Assembly (NCBI GenBank): GCA_020050965.1
Contig: JAGVJV010000270.1
Location: 1 to 7,486 of the forward strand
DNA length: 7,486 bases
DNA from: Parachlamydiales bacterium
GTDB lineage: Bacteria; Chlamydiota; Chlamydiia; Chlamydiales; Rhabdochlamydiaceae
Reading direction: 5' to 3'
In this document: positions 1 to 4,997 of the stretch, one piece after another
How positions within the stretch are numbered: position 1 is the stretch's first letter
How the letters are laid out: every line of letters begins with the position of its first letter
Position numbers and translations under genes: made by a program
The notes under the pieces: generated by a model
What the model was told of the DNA's origin: nothing
The model's database searches: none
What the model saw: the letters and a program-made list of their open reading frames with translations, nothing else

Positions 1-1644
1 GGCTCGCAGTTTTTACAGGCAGTCGGCGTGGCAAAAGGGGTGCAATTAGCCAATCGGAATGAGATTGTCTATGTCTCGGGTGGCGATGGTTCCACTTCAC
101 AGGGCGATTTCCATGAGGCGCTCAATTTTGCCTCAATCCACAACCTCCGTATCCTTTTCGTCATTCAAGACAACGGCTGGGCCATTTCAGTTCCAGTCAC
201 TGAGCAGACAGCAGGAGGCACGATTGCCAAGATGGCGCGCGGTTATGAAGGGCTCGATGTTCATGAGATCGACGGATGCGACTATGAACAGATTTCCTCC
301 GCATTAAGTGCAGCTGTAAATAAAAGTGGGCCAAGCCTCATCGTCGCGAAAATTCCTCGCATTGGGCCCCACAGCAGCAGCGACGATCCAAAGAAATATA
401 AGAACGAGCAGATGCAGGCAAATGACAAACTGCTCGATCCGATTCCACGATTTGAAGCGTGGCTCGAAGATGAAGAGATTGTCTCTAAAGAAGAGATGGA
501 AGAATTGCGCGCTCTCTGCTTTAACCGAGTAGAAGAGGCGGCAGACAAAGCAGAAAATGAGCCCCATCCTGAAAAAGAGACCCATGCATCTAAAGTGTTT
601 CAGGATGTGCCTGAAGCCACATTTCCAGAAAAGGAAGCGGCCGATACCTCCGATGCTGTCGTCATGGTCGATGCGCTCAATGAAGCATTGCGTGAAGAGA
701 TGGAGCGCGATCCTGGGATTGTCGTTTTCGGACAAGATGTGGCCCGCGGCAAGGGTGGAGTCTTCGGTGTGACTCGTGAGCTCACTGCCCTTTTTGGGGA
801 AAAAAGGTGTTTTAATACCCCACTCGCAGAGTCGACTATCATGGGACTTGCGCTCGGAATTTCCCTTGTCGAGCCCCTCAAAGCGGTAGCCGAAATCCAA
901 TTCGCCGATTACATCTGGACTGGAATCAACCAGCTATTTAACGAAATTGCCTCCTATCATTACCGCTCAAATGGACAATGGAACCTCCCTCTAGTGATCC
1001 GGATGCCCTACGGCGGATATATCCAAGGTGGCCCCTACCACTCACAGAGCATCGAAGCCTTTCTCGCCCATTGCCCTGGTCTAAAAGTGGTGATCCCGAG
1101 CAATGCAGCCGATGCTAAACGCCTTCTTAAAGCGGCCATCCGCGATCCCAATCCAGTTATATTTCTCGAACATAAAGGGCTCTATCGACAACGGGTCTTC
1201 TGCGCGCGCCGCCCACCTGCCAAAGACGAAGTGATGCCTCTTGGAAAAGCCAATATCGTTCGCGAAGGGACCGATGTGACCCTCGTCGGTTACGGAATGA
1301 TGATCTTCATGGCCGTCGAAGTTGCTGAAAAACTTGCAAGCGAAGGGATTTCAGTCGAGATCATCGATCTGCGCACGATTGTCCCTCTCGACGAAGAGGC
1401 AATCGCCAAGTCAGTGCACAAAACAGGCAAACTTCTCATTGCACACGAAGCCCCCAGCAACTGCGGTTTTGGGGCAGAGATCGCCGCTCGCATTTGCGAG
1501 AAGCATTTTGCCTATCTAGATGCGCCGATCGTCCGTGTTACCGGAGCCGATTGTCCTGTTCCTTATAGTAAAATTCTCGAAGATGAAGTGCTTCCGCAAA
1601 CTCACGATTTAGAGCGTGCGCTGCGCAACCTAGCTCTCTTCTGA
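1..1644 (+). CDS. 2-oxoacid dehydrogenase E1, fused alpha and beta subunits (5' truncated by window edge)
   Basis: This is the thiamine-diphosphate-dependent E1 component of a 2-oxoacid dehydrogenase complex, which decarboxylates a 2-oxoacid and passes the acyl group to E2 lipoamide in the cytoplasm. The frame is open to base 1 and reads GSQFLQAVG before the GTG at 28, so that GTG is internal and the gene starts outside the window. 547 residues are visible; roughly 120-130 N-terminal residues of the alpha part should be missing. Alpha part: the ThDP motif starts with GDG (visible residues 28-30) and ends with DN (57-58). A loop RIGPHSSSDD (about 120-129) resembles the branched-chain E1 alpha loop. 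A charged linker (about 146-217) leads into a full E1 beta part: FGQDV, TPLAES (Glu277 expected near ThDP), EIQFADYI, YHSQS and AHCPGLKVVIPS. AHCPG and the loop favour a branched-chain-type enzyme over pyruvate dehydrogenase, but substrate is not certain. Chlamydia CT340 has this fused architecture (from memory). The last 43 bases overlap a convergent gene. Confidence 0.93.
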   Translation, partial: GSQFLQAVGVAKGVQLANRNEIVYVSGGDGSTSQGDFHEALNFASIHNLRILFVIQDNGWAISVPVTEQTAGGTIAKMARGYEGLDVHEIDGCDYEQISSALSAAVNKSGPSLIVAKIPRIGPHSSSDDPKKYKNEQMQANDKLLDPIPRFEAWLEDEEIVSKEEMEELRALCFNRVEEAADKAENEPHPEKETHASKVFQDVPEATFPEKEAADTSDAVVMVDALNEALREEMERDPGIVVFGQDVARGKGGVFGVTRELTALFGEKRCFNTPLAESTIMGLALGISLVEPLKAVAEIQFADYIWTGINQLFNEIASYHYRSNGQWNLPLVIRMPYGGYIQGGPYHSQSIEAFLAHCPGLKVVIPSNAADAKRLLKAAIRDPNPVIFLEHKGLYRQRVFCARRPPAKDEVMPLGKANIVREGTDVTLVGYGMMIFMAVEVAEKLASEGISVEIIDLRTIVPLDEEAIAKSVHKTGKLLIAHEAPSNCGFGAEIAARICEKHFAYLDAPIVRVTGADCPVPYSKILEDEVLPQTHDLERALRNLALF

Positions 1645-1904
1645 GATCTGGCATACTCAACGACTTTTTTCTCAATAGCCTCTTTCTTGAGAGAATCTAA
1701 AGATCTTTTGCGATTCTCCATATCAAGCAGAGATTGCCGATGCATGAGCCGTGCGAGCAGACTTTCTTGCGTTTTTTCGAGAGCTTCGACTTCATGAAAG
1801 AAATGATGATTTAATTTTGCAGACTTTAGTAATTCTGCAATTTGCAAGAGTTCGTTCAGTGTGGAATCAATATCTGCCACTATGTCGGCACTTATTTCAC
1901 GCAT
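1602..1904 (-). CDS. small helical protein of unknown function
   Basis: This is a 100-residue protein I do not recognise. It starts at an ATG (1902-1904, minus strand) with only a weak Shine-Dalgarno-like AAGTTGA nearby, and it has a good promoter directly upstream. The sequence has no signal peptide or membrane segment. It is nearly all predicted helix: a first helix (about residues 5-30, LNELLQIAELLKSAK), a short HHFF turn, then a long charged helix (about 36-85, with EALEKTQESLLARL). This gives a helical-hairpin or coiled-coil look. The last 15 residues are strongly basic (QKRARLRSARSK). Length and composition recall FlgN-like or other secretion-type chaperones, but that is only a resemblance. 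It converges with the E1 gene and its last 43 bases lie inside that gene's 3' end. The coding case rests on the promoter, the heptad-like hydrophobic pattern and its filling an otherwise empty 260-base gap. Confidence 0.7.
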   Translation of the reverse strand: MREISADIVADIDSTLNELLQIAELLKSAKLNHHFFHEVEALEKTQESLLARLMHRQSLLDMENRKRSLDSLKKEAIEKKVVEYARSQKRARLRSARSKS

Positions 1905-1911
1905 AATTCAA

Positions 1912-1941
1912 CTTATATGAAATTAATTTTTCTTCTGTCAA
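1912..1941 (-). promoter_or_regulatory. sigma70/sigma66-type promoter for the small helical gene
   Basis: Read on the minus strand, a perfect -35 TTGACA (1941-1936) is followed after 18 bases by TATAAG (1917-1912), five of six matches to the -10 consensus. Only seven bases separate the -10 from the ATG at 1904, so transcription would start at or within a base or two of the start codon. The mRNA would then be leaderless or nearly so. Confidence 0.6.
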
Positions 1942-1963
1942 ATAAAATTTCTCTTGCGCTCTT

Positions 1964-1993
1964 TTTACATAAGTGTTAAAAACTTGGAATTAT
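1964..1993 (+). promoter_or_regulatory. weak candidate promoter for yycJ
   Basis: TTTACA (1964-1969) and AATTAT (1988-1993), 18 bases apart, are the best -35/-10 pair I can find ahead of yycJ. An alternative is TTGCGC (1954-1959) with TAAAAA (1977-1982). Both are poor matches in AT-rich DNA. The 106-base divergent gap must hold a plus-strand promoter unless yycJ is read through from the E1 gene. Confidence 0.25.
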
Positions 1994-2010
1994 TAGTTTA
2001 GAGAGTATTG

Positions 2011-2784
2011 ATGAAAGGTTTTTGTCCTTTAGCTTCTGGCTCGAAAGGAAACTCAATTTTTATTGGAACAGAGCATACCAAAGTGCTGATTGACGCAGGA
2101 ATTTCAGCGCGCATGCTTGAAAAAAAACTCTCTGAAATCAATGTTGATCTTTCCGACATCGACGCAATCATCATCACCCATGAACACACTGACCACATCG
2201 CCGGCCTAGCCACCCTCGGCTGCAAAATGGGCTTCCCTGTCTTCGCCAACAGTGACACCGCTCGCGCCATCTACGAAATCCTCGGCGATGCTCCCAAATT
2301 CAAGATCTTCTCCACCGGTGAAAAGTTTGAATTCGGGGATCTGGAATTCGATCCATTCAGTATTCAACACGATGCAGCTGATCCGGTGGGCTTTATCGTG
2401 CAGACAGCAAGTGCAAAGCTGGGCGTCTGTGCAGACCTAGGATTTGCCTCTTCGCTTGTGACAAGCAAATTACAGAACTGCGACTATCTCTACTTAGAAT
2501 CCAATCACCAAGTTTCAATGGTCCATTCCTGCACGCGGCCCCCCATTTATAAACAAAGGGTGCTGGGACGATTGGGGCACTTGTCCAATGATCAGTGCGC
2601 CGAACTCTTAAAAGAAGTATTACATCCCCGGCTGAAGCATGTCTATTTGGCCCATCTCTCGAGCGAGTGCAATACCCCTGAAGTAGCCCAAATGGTCATC
2701 TCAGCGATGCTGGAAGAACAAAATGCGCAGGTGCAAGTCTCAGTCGCTTACCAATATGAAGTGAGCCAACTCATTTCTTTATAA
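2011..2784 (+). CDS. yycJ: YycJ/WalJ-family MBL-fold metallo-hydrolase
   Basis: This is a 257-residue cytoplasmic metallo-beta-lactamase-fold hydrolase of the YycJ (WalJ) family, close to the usual family length of about 260. Members are described as DNA exonuclease-like and, in Firmicutes, as linked to the WalRK cell-wall regulon; the in vivo substrate is unclear. The metal site is complete: HEHTDH (His57, His59, Asp61, His62), His120-Asp121 in SIQHDAADPVGF, Asp142 in CADLGFASS and His215 in LAHLSSECN. The N-terminal LASGSKGNS and the GHLSN motif (189-193) are family signatures. The family motif ESNHD reads ESNHQ here (163-167). The ATG at 2011 is chosen over the in-frame TTG at 2008 because GAGAG (2001-2005) is five bases from the ATG and too near the TTG. 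In Chlamydia the homologue CT738 lies next to ftsK (from memory); here the MORN gene and the receiver-MBL gene lie between them. Confidence 0.92.
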   Translation: MKGFCPLASGSKGNSIFIGTEHTKVLIDAGISARMLEKKLSEINVDLSDIDAIIITHEHTDHIAGLATLGCKMGFPVFANSDTARAIYEILGDAPKFKIFSTGEKFEFGDLEFDPFSIQHDAADPVGFIVQTASAKLGVCADLGFASSLVTSKLQNCDYLYLESNHQVSMVHSCTRPPIYKQRVLGRLGHLSNDQCAELLKEVLHPRLKHVYLAHLSSECNTPEVAQMVISAMLEEQNAQVQVSVAYQYEVSQLISL

Positions 2785-2801
2785 TAAAAATTTAATATGA
2801 A

Positions 2802-2830
2802 TTGATAATTAATTCTAAAATTGCTATAAT
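2802..2830 (+). promoter_or_regulatory. strong sigma70/sigma66-type promoter for the MORN gene
   Basis: TTGATA (2802-2807, five of six matches) is followed after exactly 17 bases by a perfect TATAAT (2825-2830). The DNA upstream, from 2783, is almost pure A and T and could act as an UP element. A small dyad, GAATT-N7-AATTC (2799-2815), surrounds the -35 box, but it is too short and AT-rich to call an operator. Transcription would start near 2837, giving a leader of about 30 bases. Confidence 0.8.
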
Positions 2831-2854
2831 ATAAATCTTTTTAAACTAAAAAAC

Positions 2855-2861
2855 AAGGAGG
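2855..2861 (+). promoter_or_regulatory. consensus Shine-Dalgarno sequence deciding the MORN gene start
   Basis: AAGGAGG lies four bases before the ATG at 2866. It is the strongest ribosome binding site in the window and points to that ATG, which is not in the frame of the MORN repeats. It therefore shows where the intact gene began and that a frame change occurs downstream. Confidence 0.8.
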
Positions 2862-2962
2862 AGCAATGAGCTCAGTTTTTGGAAATGTTTCAAAGCAAGA
2901 AAGTTCGAATAATAATGCATTTTATAATTCTATAGGCCTCGGCGAGGAATCAGAAATCGCTG

Positions 2963-3565
2963 TTGAAATACTGGCATTTCGCTTTGAGGATGAAGGGGTT
3001 AACTCTCGTAAACGATCTTCTGAAAGTACTTGGAGATGAAGCTTTTAAAGTTCAAAAAGTAGTTTCTCAGCGTCCTATTTTTTTATCAAATGCCCCTCCC
3101 GACTTTGATGGCATAGCACAAGTCATTTATGACGGTGGTGTGACTTATATAGGATCAATTAAAAAAGGCAAGGCAAATGGAGAAGGTGTTGCTATATTGC
3201 CTAATGGTGGAGTTTATAAAGGACAATATCAAGATGACAAGCCAAATGGAGAAGGTGTTGGTATATGGCCTGATTGTAAAGTCATTAAAGGACAATATAA
3301 AGATGGCCTGCCAAATGGAGAAGGTGTTGGTATAATGGCTGATGGTAAAGTCGTTAAAGGACAATATAAAGATGGCAGGGCAGATGGTGAAGGAATAATT
3401 GCAATCACCAGCACTGGTCATGTTGCTAAAGGGAAATTTGTGGATGGCAACCCAGTTGGAGAAGGAATAATTGCTATCTCCAGCGCTGGAAGAATCGAAA
3501 GCCTGCAAAGGAAAGATGGTGGTCAAACTCAAAAAAGAGAAATTTATCATTTATCAAAATGGTAA
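2963..3565 (+). CDS. MORN-repeat reading frame as it stands in the sequence
   Basis: This is the open frame carrying the repeats without any correction. The TTG at 2963 has no ribosome binding site. The first ATG in frame, at 2990, follows GAGG with no spacing, so independent initiation looks poor. The first residues in this frame (KYWHFALRMKG) do not resemble a natural N-terminus, whereas from about 2996 onward the sequence is coherent. It is best read as the 3' part of the broken gene starting at 2866. If expressed alone it would be a repeat protein lacking the putative secretion signal. Confidence 0.5.
   Translation: MKYWHFALRMKGLTLVNDLLKVLGDEAFKVQKVVSQRPIFLSNAPPDFDGIAQVIYDGGVTYIGSIKKGKANGEGVAILPNGGVYKGQYQDDKPNGEGVGIWPDCKVIKGQYKDGLPNGEGVGIMADGKVVKGQYKDGRADGEGIIAITSTGHVAKGKFVDGNPVGEGIIAISSAGRIESLQRKDGGQTQKREIYHLSKW
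3146..3496 (+). repeat. five tandem MORN repeats with 69-base period
   Basis: Units begin at 3146, 3215, 3284, 3353 and 3425, so the period is 69 bases (23 residues) three times and then 72. Units share the core AAATGGAGAAGGTGTTG and the step AAAGGACAATATAAAGATGG. The second and third are the most alike at DNA level, while the fourth and fifth have diverged (GEGIIAI). A degenerate sixth unit may follow (GRIESLQRKDGG). The near-identity of central units suggests recent duplication or homogenisation. Confidence 0.9.
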
Positions 3566-3602
3566 TTAGTTACGGATCAGTAATGGACTTCGGATATATT
3601 CC

Positions 3603-3642
3603 TGATAACAGTTACTACGGTAAACTTCTGGGACTGTTATCA
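3603..3642. repeat. perfect 10-base inverted repeat between convergent genes
   Basis: TGATAACAGT (3603-3612) and ACTGTTATCA (3633-3642) are exact reverse complements around a 20-base spacer. The spacer side contains a second small inverted repeat, TTAC-TACG-GTAA (3612-3623), which would compete with it. There is no T-run on either strand, so it is not an ordinary intrinsic terminator by itself. It sits three bases from the next hairpin. It could be an RNA-stabilising or processing hairpin, or a protein-binding dyad. Confidence 0.6.
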
Positions 3643-3645
3643 ACC

Positions 3646-3672
3646 GCAAAGGCGCCAAGTCCGCGCCTTTGC
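3646..3672. terminator. likely bidirectional terminator hairpin
   Basis: GCAAAGGCGC (3646-3655) pairs perfectly with GCGCCTTTGC (3663-3672) around a seven-base loop. It is a GC-rich 10-base stem in AT-rich DNA, 80 bases after the MORN stop and seven bases after the stop of the convergent receiver-MBL gene. Only a short ATTTAAA tail follows on the plus strand and no T-run on the minus strand, so termination strength is uncertain. The placement between two converging genes is the main argument. Confidence 0.65.
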
Positions 3673-3679
3673 ATTTAAA

Positions 3680-4996
3680 CTATAACATTAACTTCATGCC
3701 GTCGTACGCCATCTGCGTATGGCAATGGATCTTGCACTGGTCTAGAACATCTTTTTGTAGCTGCAACTTATCGAGCAAATCCTGATCTGAATGCTTTGGA
3801 TCGTGGTGGGTGACGATCCACTCGCTGATTTCGGCATACTTGCATAAAATCACCGCATTAGAAACCGATGAATGACCCCAACCAATGCGTCTTTCATATT
3901 CTTGCTGAGTGTATTGGGCTTCATGGATGAGTACATCTGTGTACTTGTAGAAATCAATAATACTTCTCTGAGAATGGATCAGCGGATGGTCAGGCCCTAG
4001 ATGATTGGGGTTTCCTAAATAACCTAAAAAGAGCTCATTATCAGTCGCATAGCCATAGGTTTTGCCTGCTATGTGGATTTTAAAACATAACGTAGCTCCC
4101 GGATGATAGGCATAGTGTGTGTCGATCTTGATATCGCCAATTGTGACCGAGTGACCATCGCGCAGATCATTGAAAGAGACCTTGGCCTTCATGTCTTCTA
4201 AGCGGACAGGGAAATAATCGTAGGCGAGCATTTCAGTGAAAAGCTCTTTGGTCGATTTTTCGAAGCCGACAGGGGACCAGATCACGACGTGGACATTGGG
4301 GTTATAGACTGGGTCAAAAAAGGGAAACCCTGTGATGTGATCCCAATGGGTATGGCTGATGATGAGATGGATCGTCTTGTGTTTATTTGTATCGATCGTT
4401 TGACCGAGAGGACGCAAGCCTGTACCTGCATCAAAGATGATCAACTCATTTCCATGATGGACCTCGAGGCAGGAGGTATTCCCCCCAAATCGGACAAACT
4501 CGGGACCAGCGACAGGATTTGAGCCTCTTGTTCCCCAAAATTTAAGGTAGGAGTCTTGATGATGGACTTTAGGTTGGTAAAGTTCTTCATCGCTTTTATG
4601 TAAAGTGGGTGGAGGGGGCTCAGGTGTAAGGTTCCCTTCGAAAAAGCGGTTGAAGAGAATATAGAGAAAAGGGATTTCGAATGGTTTGACTAGAAAGTAG
4701 TTGGCTCCTCCTACTAAGGCAGCGTGCCAATTTTGGATCATCGAATTGGGTGAGGCAATGATCACGCCGGTGCCTTCTGTTTTGGGGTTGGATCGGATCC
4801 GCTTAAGCAGTTCGATGCCGTGCATGTGGGGGATCATCAGGGCGATGTAGACCAGATCAGGGCAGAAGGAATCCAGCTTCTCGAGAAGTTCTTCACCGGT
4901 ATAGGCCTCTTCGAAAGAGTAGTGTTCGCTTCCCGGCGCACTCCGCAATTTGGCGAGGAGAGCTTCATCGGGATCTGCAAGCAAGATCTTTTGCAC
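3680..4996 (-). CDS. pseudo-receiver / MBL-fold hydrolase fusion protein
   Basis: This is a 438-residue cytoplasmic protein with two domains. Residues 1-120 are a CheY-like receiver: acidic pair Asp8 and Asp10, Ser82 at the switch position and Lys104 in FLVKPF. The phospho-acceptor position is Ala52, in VYIALMIP, where VLLDLMMP would be usual. A Pro-rich linker (124-131, PEPPPP) leads to an MBL-fold hydrolase (150-438) of the RNase Z-like Lactamase_B_2 type: FWGTRGSNP, FGGNTSCLEV, DAGTG, the metal motif HTHWDH (His215, His217, Asp219, His220), His298, Asp319 in ATDNE, and GWGHSS/THHDP near the end. The metal ligands look complete, so the hydrolase should be active. Substrate is unknown; a cyclic-nucleotide or other phosphodiester bond is a family-based guess. 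The GTG start (4994-4996) lies one base after the ftsK stop, with AGAGGA (5007-5002) inside ftsK as Shine-Dalgarno, which implies translational coupling. Confidence 0.9.
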   Translation of the reverse strand: MQKILLADPDEALLAKLRSAPGSEHYSFEEAYTGEELLEKLDSFCPDLVYIALMIPHMHGIELLKRIRSNPKTEGTGVIIASPNSMIQNWHAALVGGANYFLVKPFEIPFLYILFNRFFEGNLTPEPPPPTLHKSDEELYQPKVHHQDSYLKFWGTRGSNPVAGPEFVRFGGNTSCLEVHHGNELIIFDAGTGLRPLGQTIDTNKHKTIHLIISHTHWDHITGFPFFDPVYNPNVHVVIWSPVGFEKSTKELFTEMLAYDYFPVRLEDMKAKVSFNDLRDGHSVTIGDIKIDTHYAYHPGATLCFKIHIAGKTYGYATDNELFLGYLGNPNHLGPDHPLIHSQRSIIDFYKYTDVLIHEAQYTQQEYERRIGWGHSSVSNAVILCKYAEISEWIVTHHDPKHSDQDLLDKLQLQKDVLDQCKIHCHTQMAYDGMKLML

Positions 4997-4997
4997 G

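Larger units (their letters stand above)
2866..3565 (+). pseudogene. MORN-repeat protein gene split by a one-base frameshift
   Basis: From the ATG at 2866, which has a strong promoter and Shine-Dalgarno, frame 1 reads MSSVFGNVSKQESS and on to residue 57, where TGA (3037-3039) stops it. The MORN frame is one base over and is closed upstream by TAG at 2933-2935. The shift must lie between 2936 and 3036, most simply at the GGGG tract 2995-2998. Removing one G gives a smooth FEDEGLTLVNDLLKVLGDEAF join and a 232-residue protein. The N-terminus (about 25 residues) is rich in Ser and Asn and uncharged, like a chlamydial type III secretion signal, with no Sec signal peptide. Residues of the joined protein after about 90 are five MORN repeats with NGEG cores, a fold linked elsewhere to lipid or protein contacts. 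The gene is more AT-rich than its neighbours and sits between yycJ and the ftsK operon as an apparent insertion. It may be a recent pseudogene, a programmed shift or a sequencing error. Confidence 0.75.

Noticed and set aside
28..30. GTG at 28 as the start of the E1 gene
   Set aside because: The frame is open to base 1 and the preceding residues (GSQFLQAVG) match E1 alpha, so the gene begins upstream of the window.
304..900. 198-codon minus-strand open frame inside the E1 gene
   Set aside because: It lies wholly antisense to well-conserved E1 alpha and beta sequence, and its product has no recognisable motif. It is a shadow frame.
1691..1718. Inverted repeat GAGAATC-N14-GATTCTC with an AAAGATCTTT palindrome in the loop, as a terminator for the E1 gene
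   Set aside because: The stem is only seven bases, there is no T-run, and it lies within the coding frame of the small helical gene.
2785..2824. Intrinsic terminator after yycJ
   Set aside because: The region is AT-rich with only a five-base GAATT/AATTC dyad; no GC stem is present. It is better explained as promoter DNA of the MORN gene.
3146..3496. CRISPR-like array
   Set aside because: The period is constant because the repeats encode MORN units; there are no unique spacers between short conserved repeats.
3155..3550. 131-codon minus-strand frame with internal repeats
   Set aside because: Its repetition is just the antisense image of the MORN array; it has no ribosome binding site or promoter.
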